DNA of 64,000 nucleotides from Halomonas almeriensis (GTDB lineage: Bacteria > Pseudomonadota > Gammaproteobacteria > Pseudomonadales > Halomonadaceae), in assembly GCF_030409235.1 (NCBI RefSeq), contig NZ_JAUFPO010000004.1, positions 142,338-206,337 of the forward strand. The letters are read 5' to 3'. Position 1 is the first letter of the stretch; every line of letters starts with the position of its first letter. The notes below the pieces were generated by a model. The model did not search any database. It was not told the origin of the DNA and worked only from the letters and a program-made list of their open reading frames with translations. The translations under genes were made by a program, and so were the position numbers. Below are positions 16,493 to 25,330 of this stretch, one piece after another.

Positions 16493-17035
16493 ATGAAAGG
16501 TGCCGATGAGGTTCTGTCATTCTGGTTCACCACGCTTGAACCGCGGGACTGGTTTCGCAAGGATCCGGCGCTGGATGCCGGTATTGCTGAGCGTTTCAGC
16601 GCGGTGCTGACCGCGGCAAGGCAAGGTGAACTGTTCGGCTGGCGATCCACGCCCGCGGGTCGCCTTGCCGAGGTCATCGTGCTGGATCAGTTTTCGCGCA
16701 ACATCCATCGCGACACCCCCGGCGCCTTCGCCGCCGATCCCCTGGCACTGGTGCTCGCTCAGGAGGCCATCGATCGAGGTCTGGATCGCGTGCTCGACCT
16801 CCCGCGCAGGGCCTTTCTCTATATGCCCTTCATGCACAGCGAGTCCCTGCCCATCCACGACCGCGCGCTCGAGCTCTTCGCCCAGCCCGGGCTGGAGCGC
16901 GAGCTTGACTTCGAGCGGCGCCATCGCGAGATCATCGAACGCTTCGGGCGTTATCCGCATCGCAATGCCATCCTCGACCGTGAGTCGACCCCCGAGGAAC
17001 TGGCCTTTCTCGAGCAGCCGGGGTCTTCCTTCTGA
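16493..17035 (+). CDS. DUF924 family protein
   Basis: The protein is 180 residues. It has the DUF924 landmarks VLSFWFTTLEPRDWFRKD at the start, VILDQFSRNIHRDTPGAFAAD in the middle, and FLYMPFMHSESLPIHDRA followed by HREIIERFGRYPHRN. The family is all-helical, resembles tetratricopeptide-like folds and is cytoplasmic; no enzymatic function is established. AGGAGGG sits 7 nt before the ATG. It is the first gene rightward of the AT-rich divergent region and is followed 50 bp later by the small GlsB-like gene on the same strand. Confidence 0.85.
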   Translation: MKGADEVLSFWFTTLEPRDWFRKDPALDAGIAERFSAVLTAARQGELFGWRSTPAGRLAEVIVLDQFSRNIHRDTPGAFAADPLALVLAQEAIDRGLDRVLDLPRRAFLYMPFMHSESLPIHDRALELFAQPGLERELDFERRHREIIERFGRYPHRNAILDRESTPEELAFLEQPGSSF

Positions 17036-17085
17036 GCTCGGTAGCAGGCACCATCGATGCATTACCAATCTGAGAGGAGAGTGGC

Positions 17086-17328
17086 ATGGGTATCATCGCG
17101 TGGTTGATCATTGGCGGTCTTGCCGGCTGGATTGCCGGTAACATCATGCGCGGCGGTGGCTTCGGCCTGTTGGGCAACATCGGCGTCGGTGTGGTGGGGG
17201 CCGTGGTCGGGGGCTTCCTGTTCAGCCTGTTGGGACTGTCCTCCGGCGGCTTCATCGGTTCACTGGTCACGGCTGTCGTAGGTGCCGTGGTGCTGCTGTG
17301 GGTTATCGCCAAGGTCAGGCAATCCTGA
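17086..17328 (+). CDS. GlsB/YeaQ/YmgE family stress-response membrane protein
   Basis: The protein is 80 residues with three glycine-rich hydrophobic stretches: IIAWLIIGGLAGWIAGNIMRGGGFGLLGNI, VGVVGAVVGGFLFSLLGL and FIGSLVTAVVGAVVLLWVI. This is the transglycosylase-associated (GlsB/YeaQ) pattern. Members are small inner-membrane proteins of unknown mechanism, often induced by stress or at stationary phase. GAGAGGAGAG lies just upstream of the ATG. It ends at a strong terminator shared with the convergent gabT gene. Confidence 0.88.
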   Translation: MGIIAWLIIGGLAGWIAGNIMRGGGFGLLGNIGVGVVGAVVGGFLFSLLGLSSGGFIGSLVTAVVGAVVLLWVIAKVRQS

Positions 17329-17360
17329 CCTCGGCCGACACTTTGCATGGCCCGAACAAG

Positions 17361-17387
17361 AAGGCGCCGCCCATTGGGCGGCGCCTT
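17361..17387. terminator. Bidirectional intrinsic terminator
   Basis: A 12-bp perfect stem (AAGGCGCCGCCC / GGGCGGCGCCTT) with a 3-nt loop lies between the convergent GlsB-like gene and gabT. A TTTTA follows on the plus strand; the minus strand gives only CTTCTTG. It best serves the rightward genes. Confidence 0.8.
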
Positions 17388-17415
17388 TTACTGCGTGGGC
17401 CGGTTCAAGCCGGGG

Positions 17416-18690
17416 TCACGTCAGCTCCTTGATGCAGCGCTCGATGATGTCGAGGCCCTCTTCCAGCACCTCATCCTGAATGGTCACCGGCATCAGGAAA
17501 CGAATGGTGTTGCCGTACATGCCGCATGACAGCAGGATCAGGCCATGCTCGCGGGCCTTCTTGCACAGGGCACCGGCCAGCTCGGCGTTCGGCGTGTGGT
17601 TGGCCTTGTCCGACACCAGGTCGAAAGCCGCCATGGCGCCCATGTTGCGCGCGTAGTCGATGCAGTCGAAGGTGCTCTGCCAGGACTCGAAGCGGCTGGC
17701 CAGCTTGTCGCCCAGGGCCTGACTCTTGCTCAGGATGTTCTCTTCCTCGAAGACCTCGAGCACCGCCAGGGTGGCGGCACAGGACACCGGGCTGCCGGTA
17801 TAGGTGCCCCCCAGCGAATTGCCGCCGGAGGCATCCATGATCTTGTCGGTACCGACCACCGCGGAAATCGGCATGCCGTCGGCCATACTCTTGGCCATGG
17901 TCATGATGTCGGGCTCGACGCCGCTGTGTTCGATGGCGAACAGCTTGCCGGTCCGCCCAAAGCCGGACTGGACTTCATCGATTATCATCATGATGCCGTG
18001 CTCGTCGCAGATCTCGCGAATGGCCTTGAGAAAACTCGGCGGGGCGGGGTAGAAACCGCCTTCGCCGAGCACGGGCTCGAGCACGATCGCCGCGGTGTCC
18101 TTGGGATTGGCATCGGTCTTGAGTGCCATCTTCAGGCCACGCAGTGCTTCATCCTCGCTAACGCCGTGATAGGGCACCGGGAAGGGCGCGCGGAAGACAT
18201 TACCGGGCATGCTGCCGAAATCGGTGGCATAGGGCGCGACCTTGCCGTTCATGGCCATGGTCATGAAGGTGCGGCCGTGATAGCCGCCATCGAAGCAGAT
18301 GACGTTGTTCTTGCCGGTCGCAGCGCGTGCCACCTTTACGGCATTTTCCAGCGCCTCGGCGCCGGAGTTGGCCAGCATCACCTTGGCATGGCCGCGCACC
18401 GGCGTGACCTGGCTGAGCTTCTCGGCCACCTTCACATAGCCCTCATAGGGCATCACCGTCTGGCAGGTATGCATGACCTTGTCCAGCTGGTCCTTCACCG
18501 CCTGCACGACTTTCGGGTGGCGATGCCCGACGTTGAGCACGCCGATGCCGCCGGCAAAGTCGATGAAGCGATTGCCATCGGCATCCCAGACTTCGGCGTT
18601 CTCCGCTCGCTCCGCAAATGCTGTGGCGGGGCTGGCGGCGCCGCTGGCGACATAGCGTTGCTTGAGTTCATTGAGTTGAGCGTTGTTCAT
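17416..18690 (-). CDS. gabT: 4-aminobutyrate aminotransferase
   Basis: This 424-residue class III PLP aminotransferase shows NSGAEALENAVKVARAATG, the PLP phosphate-binding region, and DGGYHGRT. IIDEVQSGFGRTGKLFA carries the PLP-contacting Asp, and MTMAKSMADGMPISAVVG carries the Schiff-base Lys near residue 267. TYTGSPVSCAA is also typical. The ATG at 18690 is chosen because GAGGAGAAGTCC precedes it and the protein then begins MNNAQLNELKQRYV; the longer open frame is not needed. GabT transfers the amino group of GABA to 2-oxoglutarate, giving succinate semialdehyde and glutamate. No gabD is next to it, so the related 5-aminovalerate or diaminobutyrate substrates are possible. Confidence 0.85.
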   Translation of the reverse strand: MNNAQLNELKQRYVASGAASPATAFAERAENAEVWDADGNRFIDFAGGIGVLNVGHRHPKVVQAVKDQLDKVMHTCQTVMPYEGYVKVAEKLSQVTPVRGHAKVMLANSGAEALENAVKVARAATGKNNVICFDGGYHGRTFMTMAMNGKVAPYATDFGSMPGNVFRAPFPVPYHGVSEDEALRGLKMALKTDANPKDTAAIVLEPVLGEGGFYPAPPSFLKAIREICDEHGIMMIIDEVQSGFGRTGKLFAIEHSGVEPDIMTMAKSMADGMPISAVVGTDKIMDASGGNSLGGTYTGSPVSCAATLAVLEVFEEENILSKSQALGDKLASRFESWQSTFDCIDYARNMGAMAAFDLVSDKANHTPNAELAGALCKKAREHGLILLSCGMYGNTIRFLMPVTIQDEVLEEGLDIIERCIKELT

Positions 18691-18966
18691 GGACTTCTCC
18701 TCTGTTGGGTAGAATTCGACGGCAATCCCAAGCCGCTGACAGACCTCGGGCTTGGCGCATCGGGTCCCCGGGGCGCCCACTGCAGGCCGGTTTGCCCCGG
18801 GCTGTCGCGCCGATCCTGGCGCGCTGATATGTCCTACCATGCCATAAGCCAGCCTCGGTAGCACACTATCGAGGTCGCCGATGATCGGCTCGGGGCCCGC
18901 TTTGCGCTACACTGTGTCGCCGGATTCCCGGGGGATTGCTATCATCCCCCCCCTTGATTTTGCAGT

Positions 18967-21441
18967 GTGGCGAGGTGTGCCTTGGTTGACCCCCTGGAAG
19001 CCTGGTGGGCGCAGCAACTGGTATTGTGTGGCTGGGACTTTGACCCCGAACCCTTGGCGGTGAATCGTGACGAGGCTCGGGCGCGTTTGACCAGGCTCGG
19101 CGTGGTTGACCGCGGTGAGCTGGCCTGGCGACTGTTGGAAACTCTGGATGGGCGTGGCTCCGACCCGGCGAAACTTCTGGCCGCCCTCGAGTGGCTGGCC
19201 CTTGCCGGCGCGGCCGGCTGGTTGTCCGCGTCGCGTGCTCGACACTGGGGGCGGCAGTTGGCCGAAGAAATCCAGGCCCACCATGCGAGCCTGCATGAAT
19301 GGCTGGTAGCGCTTCGCCGAGCACGTGGAGCCGACGGCTGGATCACCGGCGATGACGGCTTTGCCGATGCTTGTGAGGCACTTGCCGCGCTGGAGCTTGA
19401 AGGTGAGGGTGTAACCTGGCCGATGATCGGTAGCTGGCTGAACACCCGAGAAGACGACGATACCCTGTGGCCGGCGGATCCGGAGGATCAGGTATGGCGG
19501 CTGCGTGCTGCTTTTCATCCCGTCCTGGATGCCCGGCCCGTAAAGGATGACTGGTACGGTCTCGATGACTGGCTGGCCCAGTCTTGGCAGATTTACGATC
19601 GCCAGCAGTTGATCGGCGTTCTGTTGTGGCTGGCCTCCCAGGGGGATCGGCAGGGCTGGGACCTGGATGCTGCTCGGCTGAGGGACGCCAAACCGGAAGG
19701 GCGCCGCCGATGGCATGCCGGCCTAGACCCTCGGGACCGCGACTTCGGGCGCGTCATGCTGGCGCTGGTCGAAAGTGGCGAACCCCTCGAATGGGCGGCC
19801 TGGGACTGGCTTCGCTTGATCGACCTGGCCTGGGCCGGTGCCTGTGCGGGCTGGCTGTCCGATGCGGAGGCGCGGCATTTTGCCTTGCATGGTGCCGACC
19901 TGGTGCTGCACCGCTATCACGATTGGACAGCTCTGGCGCGCGCCTATCAACGCGGTCGGAGCCTGTTCGAGGGCCGCGATGCGCTGGCCGAGATCGAGGC
20001 TGACTGGCGTCTGTTGCGTCACTCGCCCGTCAGCCCCTGGCGCTTGCCGCTGGACGAGCTGGCGTTGGATGAGCCCATCCAAGCCTCGCGTGACTTCATT
20101 CGAGGCTTGCGGCGGGATGCCGGTAATTGGGTGCTGGCTCTGGCGGCCGTGCGCGAACCGGAACTGGCCCTGCGACAGGGTGTCGCGCGCCAGCCGGACC
20201 CTGCTCGCCGCGACGACGCCCGAAGCTATCTCCAGGAGACCCTGGACCTGCACGCCGATGAGGGATCACGGGCCCTGGGGCGTTACTGGCTGCCCGCGCA
20301 GGCGCATCATCTCAACCAGTTGGCTGCGGACGCCGCGCATGGCGCCCTGCCATCCGCGCAGACGCCCTTCGGCGCCGCGGCGCCGCATGAGCTCGAAGCC
20401 CGCAATGCCCTGGGGCGCGCCAGTCGTCACGCCGCGACCATCCACATGGCCGAAAAGTTCGCCTTTCATCTGCAGATGGCCATGGACAGTGAGTGGTTTC
20501 CGGCAGCCGAGCTGGAGTCCCTGGCCGGTGCCCTGCAGGGCGCCTTGTGCCGTTTCTATGCTGACACCCGCCGTCTACTCTCGGCCTGGGCCGAATGGGA
20601 AGCGCTGCTGCCGGAACCCGAACAGCCATCCCTGGTGCCCTGGATTCTCTGGCATCGCGACGACCCAGGCAGCGTCTTCCACTGGCTTGACTGGCGGGCT
20701 GGTTCAGCGTTGGAGCCCGGTACCCGCCCGGGCCTGACGCAATTCACTGCCCTGGCGCTGGTGGGGCCGCTCAACTCGGCGATCTGGAGCCTGCCTCAGG
20801 CAGAGAGCGATCGGGAGATGGCGACGATTCGTGACTGGGTGGACGGTCATTACGGCGTCCAGGAGGCAGCCGGCCTGCTGGAGTTCATCGACTACTTTCT
20901 GGAGGTCGGGGATCGACAGGAGTACCAGATCAACTATGCCCCCTACACCCTGAACCCGGGTCGGCTGGCATCCGAGATCGCGACCCTCGAAAGCGCGGAC
21001 TGTGGAGAGGATGAGCGCAATCATCTGCTGCGTCTGCAACGTGTTCAGGTGGGCAGTGATGGCTGCAATGACGTTGACCTGATTGCCTGGGATCTTGCCC
21101 AGGCCGTGGATCTGGCGATTGCCGGACGCCAACTGAATTGGCTCGATTCGCGGGCGCTGTCGGACAGGTTACAACGCGCCTACACTCTGGCCGCCCGGCA
21201 CTATAGTGGCTGGGAAGCCTATGCGCGTGGCCTGTATGCCGGATTTTCGTTTTTCATGGGCGAAACCGCTGAACGCGAGGCGTTTCTGGAGGGCATGAGG
21301 CAGGCGCTGGCTGGCTGGCTGGCGGCGGCGCCACCACTCGCCGGTCCCTGGGCGAGCCTGGAATATCCAGGAACCCGACCTCGCCACTGGGCCCCCATGC
21401 ATGTGGATACCCTGCCGGGTGATGAGAAAATGCTCCATTGA
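18967..21441 (+). CDS. Large DUF1266-repeat protein of unknown function
   Basis: The protein is 824 residues from the GTG at 18967; a TTG at 18982 with GAGG 6 nt upstream is an equally good start. It is acidic, very rich in Trp, Leu and Ala, and has no signal peptide or membrane helix. DUF1266-like units recur: near residue 72-120 (LEWLALAGAAGWLSASRARHW), about 190-335 (AQSWQIYDRQQLIGVLLWLA, then WDWLRLIDLAWAGACAGWLSDAEA with YHDWTALARAYQRG) and about 695-755 (AWDLAQAVDLAIAGRQLNWL, then YSGWEAYARGLYAGFSFFMG). E. coli relatives are YbeU/YbeR, also uncharacterised. It stands alone between a divergent gabT and an NlpC/P60 lipoprotein gene. Confidence 0.75.
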   Translation: MARCALVDPLEAWWAQQLVLCGWDFDPEPLAVNRDEARARLTRLGVVDRGELAWRLLETLDGRGSDPAKLLAALEWLALAGAAGWLSASRARHWGRQLAEEIQAHHASLHEWLVALRRARGADGWITGDDGFADACEALAALELEGEGVTWPMIGSWLNTREDDDTLWPADPEDQVWRLRAAFHPVLDARPVKDDWYGLDDWLAQSWQIYDRQQLIGVLLWLASQGDRQGWDLDAARLRDAKPEGRRRWHAGLDPRDRDFGRVMLALVESGEPLEWAAWDWLRLIDLAWAGACAGWLSDAEARHFALHGADLVLHRYHDWTALARAYQRGRSLFEGRDALAEIEADWRLLRHSPVSPWRLPLDELALDEPIQASRDFIRGLRRDAGNWVLALAAVREPELALRQGVARQPDPARRDDARSYLQETLDLHADEGSRALGRYWLPAQAHHLNQLAADAAHGALPSAQTPFGAAAPHELEARNALGRASRHAATIHMAEKFAFHLQMAMDSEWFPAAELESLAGALQGALCRFYADTRRLLSAWAEWEALLPEPEQPSLVPWILWHRDDPGSVFHWLDWRAGSALEPGTRPGLTQFTALALVGPLNSAIWSLPQAESDREMATIRDWVDGHYGVQEAAGLLEFIDYFLEVGDRQEYQINYAPYTLNPGRLASEIATLESADCGEDERNHLLRLQRVQVGSDGCNDVDLIAWDLAQAVDLAIAGRQLNWLDSRALSDRLQRAYTLAARHYSGWEAYARGLYAGFSFFMGETAEREAFLEGMRQALAGWLAAAPPLAGPWASLEYPGTRPRHWAPMHVDTLPGDEKMLH

Positions 21442-21463
21442 ATGTCGGAAATCGGCGACATTT
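21442..21463 (+). terminator. Weak hairpin after the DUF1266 gene
   Basis: Immediately after the stop codon, AATGTCG and CGACATT form a 7-bp stem with an 8-nt loop, followed by TCTT. It is AT-containing and has only a short T-rich tail, so it may be a weak terminator. Confidence 0.35.
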
Positions 21464-21719
21464 CTTGGCTATTATGCCTAAAACGTCTACTCTGAGGCCC
21501 GCAGAGTATCTTCGTTCATGATGTCGATCCGATATCAGAATGGGTTCACGCAGGCGAGGACGAGCCAAACCGTCGGCCGCTCCGGGTTGACCCCCTGATG
21601 AGGCTCCAGTTTTGGCGGCTAGTGAAGCGTCGGCGCGAAACAGGGTCATATTGCCGATTTGTCAGACCGACCATTTCGATTTCGGATGTTGCACAGAACC
21701 GTTGCATGAGGAAGCAAGG

Positions 21720-22367
21720 ATGATCAGCTCGACGTCCCGTCGTCTTGCCTTTTTGGTGGTGTTATGTGGCCTGCTGTCGGGTTGCGCCGCGTCGGTCAAC
21801 GAGCCGTCCGCCATGGCGCACAAGCCCTTGGACAAAGATTACTTCGCCCGCGACCTCCCCGGCATGCCCGGCGAGCCGAGTCAGATGATGTCGCCGGCCC
21901 GCGAGTCTACCTGGCTGGCCCGTCAGCCGTCGCCGACCTCGGTGCGTCAGGCCTTGATGGCCCAGCATGAGGAATGGATGGGGACTCCCTACCGGCTGGG
22001 CGGCACCACCCGTCGCGGAGTGGATTGTTCTGCCCTGGTGCAGAATGTCTTCGCCGACACCTTCCAGCTCGACATGCCGCGCACCACGGCCCACCAGGTC
22101 CATGAAGGACAACGCATATCGCGTGACGAACTGCGTCCCGGGGACCTGGTCTTCTTCCGGACACCCGGCGCATATCGCCATGTCGGCATCTACGTGGGGG
22201 ATGGTCGCTTCATGCATGCGTCTTCCTCCAGCGGTGTGCGGCTTTCGTCGCTGGATAATCAATACTGGCAGCGCTATTACTGGCAGAGCCGACGTCCGCT
22301 GGAAACCCGCCATCTGGCAAAGCGTATCGAGCCCCGCTGGCAGCAGGACACCACCAGCGAGGGTTGA
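21720..22367 (+). CDS. NlpC/P60 family lipoprotein, MepS/Spr-like
   Basis: The protein is 215 residues. A lipoprotein signal (MISSTSRRLAFLVVLCGLLSGC) ends in the lipobox LSGC with the lipidated Cys22. The NlpC/P60 peptidase domain has catalytic Cys103 in GVDCSALVQNVF, His154 in RHVGIYVGDGRFMH and His166. Relatives cleave meso-DAP-D-Ala cross-links or gamma-D-Glu-DAP bonds in peptidoglycan. The residue after the lipidated cysteine is Ala, not Asp, so the outer membrane is the expected site. The ATG at 21720 is chosen because GAAGCAAGGA precedes it and it begins the signal; the longer frame upstream lacks sense. Confidence 0.87.
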   Translation: MISSTSRRLAFLVVLCGLLSGCAASVNEPSAMAHKPLDKDYFARDLPGMPGEPSQMMSPARESTWLARQPSPTSVRQALMAQHEEWMGTPYRLGGTTRRGVDCSALVQNVFADTFQLDMPRTTAHQVHEGQRISRDELRPGDLVFFRTPGAYRHVGIYVGDGRFMHASSSSGVRLSSLDNQYWQRYYWQSRRPLETRHLAKRIEPRWQQDTTSEG

Positions 22368-22380
22368 TGGCGTTGCGGCG

Positions 22381-23031
22381 TCATGACTGCTTCGGGTCCT
22401 TCTGCGGCTCGGGGCCCGTGCTGGCTTCCGCTTCTTCCCCCCAGATTTCTTCAAGTCGATCCGAGCGGCCACAGGCCGACTTGTAGAAGCGATACCTCAG
22501 CGGATTCTTGTCATAATAGTCCTGATGGTATTCCGCGGCGGGGTAGAAGGCCTCGAAGGAGTGGATCTCGGTAGCGATCTCACGGTCGAACCGCTGGGCC
22601 AGCGCCTCGCGGCTGGTCTCGGCGAGCCGACGCTGTTGCGCGTCCATGGGAAAGAGGGCGCTGCGATAGGAGGCGCCCTGGTCACAGAACTGTCGGTTTT
22701 CGGCAAAGGGATCCACGTTGCGCCAGAAGACATGCAGCAGCGTCCCATAATCCACGACCTCAGGGTTGTACTCGACCTTGACCACCTCGGTATGCCCAGT
22801 ACCGCCGGCGACGACCTGCTCGTAGCTGGGGTGCGGCACGTCGCCGCCACTGAACCCGGACGTCGTGGCGGTGACACCCTGCACCTTGTCGTAGGCTTCC
22901 TCGACACACCAGAAACAACCGGCTGCGAACACAGCGCTGGCAGTGCGGTTGTCGTCGGCGATGGCCGTCGAGGCGAGACTCGTGGCCACCAGCAATGGCC
23001 AACAATGTGTCCAGCGAGAGGAATGTGTCAT
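22381..23031 (-). CDS. msrA: Peptide methionine sulfoxide reductase A, exported form
   Basis: The protein is 216 residues. The MsrA active site GCFWCVEEAYDKV has catalytic Cys39, and the family continues with GFSGGDVPHPSYEQV, GHTEVVKVEYNP and YHQDYYDKNP. It reduces methionine-S-sulfoxide in proteins. Unusually for MsrA, the N-terminus MTHSSRWTHCWPLLVATSLASTAIA looks like a cleavable signal peptide, so the enzyme may act in the periplasm. The ATG at 23031 is preceded by GGAG; an upstream in-frame extension of 55 codons is unlikely. It converges with the NlpC/P60 gene with a 13-bp gap. Reduction would need a periplasmic electron source, not seen here. Confidence 0.9.
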   Translation of the reverse strand: MTHSSRWTHCWPLLVATSLASTAIADDNRTASAVFAAGCFWCVEEAYDKVQGVTATTSGFSGGDVPHPSYEQVVAGGTGHTEVVKVEYNPEVVDYGTLLHVFWRNVDPFAENRQFCDQGASYRSALFPMDAQQRRLAETSREALAQRFDREIATEIHSFEAFYPAAEYHQDYYDKNPLRYRFYKSACGRSDRLEEIWGEEAEASTGPEPQKDPKQS

Positions 23032-23252
23032 CAAGGGCTCCTGACAAGACGATGTAGCGCCGTCATCAAACAACGGCCCTGTCAACATTGGGATGCCAAA
23101 TGGCGCCCAGGGTTCCGCTCCGATGGCGTCCGCGGATGCGGGCCCGGTTGTGGCGCCGAAGGATGGCTTGCTCCATGATACGTGTCGCAACGTCACCGGG
23201 TTTCATTCGATCGGTTCTTTTTTACCTGGCTTCGCTTCGAGAGGAGACTCAC

Positions 23253-23885
23253 ATGCTGGATCGCTGGACCATGCCATTGACGCAGAGGCCACTGCGGGTG
23301 CTGGCACGCTGGCTGGCACGTCGCCGCGTTCAGCCTGACCAGGTCACCCTGGGCGCGTTTCTGATCGGCATGCTGGCATTGCCGCTGCTGGCCTGGGAAA
23401 TCTACTGGGCAGCCCTGGTGGCGGTGTTGCTCAACCGTCTGGGAGACGGCCTGGATGGAGCCCTGGCTCGCCATCTCGGCCAGAGCAGTGATGCCGGGGG
23501 CTTCCTCGATATCGGCCTGGATTTTGTCTTCTATGCAGCGGTGGTGCTGGGTTTCGTCCTGGCCGAGCCGGCCACCAATGCCGTGGCGGGTGCGTTCCTG
23601 CTGTTTGCCTTCATCGGTACCGGAACGTCCTTCCTGGCCTTTGCCATCATGGCGGCGCGCCACGGTCTCGAGCGCCCGAATTTTCAGCGCAAATCGTTCT
23701 ACTACCTGCATGGCCTGACCGAGGGCAGCGAAACCGTACTGGCACTCGTGGCCTTCTGTCTGTGGCCGAGTCATTTCCCCTGGCTGGCCACCGGCTTTGG
23801 CGTTGCCTGTGTGGTGACGACCACCACTCGCCTGTGGGGCGGGTACCGGACCCTGGCAGCCCAGGATCTGAGCGGACAGGGTTGA
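23253..23885 (+). CDS. CDP-alcohol phosphatidyltransferase family membrane enzyme
   Basis: The protein is 210 residues with about six hydrophobic helices. The CDP-alcohol phosphatidyltransferase motif is complete: D65-x2-DG-x2-AR, then a glycine and the pair D86 and D90 in GGFLDIGLD. These aspartates bind two metal ions and the CDP-lipid. The acceptor alcohol (glycerol phosphate, inositol phosphate, choline or other) cannot be told from sequence. GAGGAG lies 7 nt upstream of the ATG at 23253, which favours this start over a frame that begins 165 bp earlier. It ends near a hairpin shared with the convergent slyD-like gene. Confidence 0.85.
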   Translation: MLDRWTMPLTQRPLRVLARWLARRRVQPDQVTLGAFLIGMLALPLLAWEIYWAALVAVLLNRLGDGLDGALARHLGQSSDAGGFLDIGLDFVFYAAVVLGFVLAEPATNAVAGAFLLFAFIGTGTSFLAFAIMAARHGLERPNFQRKSFYYLHGLTEGSETVLALVAFCLWPSHFPWLATGFGVACVVTTTTRLWGGYRTLAAQDLSGQG

Positions 23886-23961
23886 GCCGGTCCGGGCCTG
23901 TTAGACGGTCTGGCTCGCCTGGTTCACGTCACCCGACGGCACAAAACGGCAGCATAAAAAA

Positions 23962-23982
23962 GGAGCGGCCACTGGCCGCTCC
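23962..23982 (-). terminator. Intrinsic terminator of the slyD-like gene
   Basis: GGAGCGGCC / GGCCGCTCC form a 9-bp stem with a 3-nt loop. Read on the minus strand it is followed by TTTTTT, so it terminates the leftward FKBP gene that ends at 24021. Confidence 0.85.
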
Positions 23983-24020
23983 ATGACATCGAACGTCTCG
24001 AGTCAGCGCCGAGGCGTCAC

Positions 24021-24500
24021 TCAGTGTTCGTCGCCTTCACCATGGACATGGCCATGCTCGACTTCTTCCTCGCTGGCTTCGCGGACTTCGGCGATCTCGA
24101 CGTCGAAGTTCAGCTGCTGGCCGGCCAGCGGGTGGTTGCCGTCGACGGTGACCGTGTCGCCCTCGACCTGGGTCACGGTGACCATCAGCGGGCCGCCTTC
24201 GGTCTGGGCCTGGAACTGCATGCCGGGCTCGACGTTCTCGACACCCTGGAAGGCATCCCGCGGCACTTCCTGAACCAGCTGCGGCTGGACTTCACCGTAG
24301 CCTTCCTCCGGAGTGACCTGAGCCTGGAGTTTCTCGCCAGCGGCACGACCTTCCATCTCTTTCTCGAGACCCGGGATGATGTTGCCGGCGCCATGCAGAT
24401 AGGTCAGTGGCTCGCGACCCTCGGAACTGTCCAGCACTTCACCAGCGTCGTTGGTGAGGGTGTAGTGAAATGCGACAACGGAATTCTGCGCGATTTGCAT
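24021..24500 (-). CDS. slyD: FKBP-type peptidyl-prolyl isomerase, SlyD-like
   Basis: The protein is 159 residues. The FKBP core begins VAFHYTLTNDAGEVLDSS and continues YLHGAGNIIPGLEKEM, the family signature. The insert-in-flap chaperone segment follows (EEGYGEVQPQLVQEVPRDAF), and the core closes with VDGNHPLAGQQLNFDVEI. The C-terminus is short and histidine/glutamate-rich (EVEHGHVHGEGDEH), a reduced version of the SlyD metal-binding tail. SlyD catalyses proline isomerisation, chaperones folding and helps nickel delivery to hydrogenase. The shorter tail suggests weaker metal binding. The gene stands alone with its own terminator. Confidence 0.88.
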   Translation of the reverse strand: MQIAQNSVVAFHYTLTNDAGEVLDSSEGREPLTYLHGAGNIIPGLEKEMEGRAAGEKLQAQVTPEEGYGEVQPQLVQEVPRDAFQGVENVEPGMQFQAQTEGGPLMVTVTQVEGDTVTVDGNHPLAGQQLNFDVEIAEVREASEEEVEHGHVHGEGDEH

Positions 24501-24706
24501 TGATGCAACCTATTGGTGAGTGCGTGTAAAAGACAATGGTAACGTGAGCCCTTGCCCTCTGTCAGGGGTGGTGGGCAATTTTCAGGTTGCATCCGCTGCG
24601 CCTGAGTCGTATTCACGCATTACGGCGTCGGTTGCGTGGGATGGCAGGCAGGGATACCCTTTGTCAGTCTTTTCTTTCGTCATGCCGACAAACCGTGGAG
24701 TACGTC

Positions 24707-24988
24707 ATGCTCGTGACTTTGATCTGGTTGATCGCCTTTGCCGTGATCCTCACGCTGTGTATTAATCGCTGGGAAGCGTCCGTCAGTGGCGCACTGGACA
24801 AGCTGGTCCCCAGCGTACTGCGCAGCGAGGATGATCGCTGGGTCTGGAGTCCCGCTATTGCGGTTCTGGTCGCCACGGCGATCGTTCGTCCGGTGGATAT
24901 TCTGCTGACGCTGCTGATCATCGGGGTGCTGGTCCTGGTGGGTGGAAAGCTGGCCTGCTGGGCAATGAACAAGGTCGACCTGCACTGA
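24707..24988 (+). CDS. Small inner-membrane protein of unknown function
   Basis: The protein is 93 residues. It has a membrane helix at the start (LVTLIWLIAFAVILTLCI), a central soluble patch (VPSVLRSEDDRWVW), and two further hydrophobic stretches (SPAIAVLVATAIVRPV and ILLTLLIIGVLVLVGG). GGAG sits 6 nt before the ATG at 24707, which makes it a good start. I do not recognise the family. It is transcribed rightward, alone, between the slyD-like gene (divergent) and a bidirectional terminator. Confidence 0.6.
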   Translation: MLVTLIWLIAFAVILTLCINRWEASVSGALDKLVPSVLRSEDDRWVWSPAIAVLVATAIVRPVDILLTLLIIGVLVLVGGKLACWAMNKVDLH

Positions 24989-25330
24989 TCTTTTGACGTC
25001 GTCTAGCGAGGGGAGGGCTCCCACTTGTTCGCTGCCTGACTTGTGCTCTTCTCGCCGCCTCCAGGGCTCGGAGGGCTCACTCCAGCCGCTTGCTCGTGTT
25101 CTGTCACGATTCGCCCCGATAGCTGTGCGCCAGTCGCATCAATCGCTGGTGACCTGGATGTTGGCGTTGGAGCCCGCCTTTTCAAGTCGGCGGAATGCGG
25201 CATAGTGTAAAAAGGGGCATGGCCGGTTACGGCTATGCCCCTTTTGCTGGACGCTGTCGCTGTGTCGCGCTTGTCGCTGGCATCGGTCTGGCTCGGCAGA
25301 ATCTCGCTCCCTGCCTGCCCGCCGGAGCCC
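24989..25330. other. Gene-poor gap of 342 bp before the SlyB-like gene
   Basis: Between the small membrane gene and the convergent SlyB-like lipoprotein gene I see no credible coding sequence. The only clear element is the bidirectional terminator at 25210-25245. The rest is of ordinary composition with no recognisable repeat. Confidence 0.5.
25210..25245. terminator. Bidirectional intrinsic terminator
   Basis: A long stem, AAAAGGGGCAT..GCC / GGC..ATGCCCCTTTT with one internal G-T mismatch pair, is flanked by A-run and T-run. It can stop transcription from both the small membrane gene (plus) and the SlyB-like gene (minus). Confidence 0.85.
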
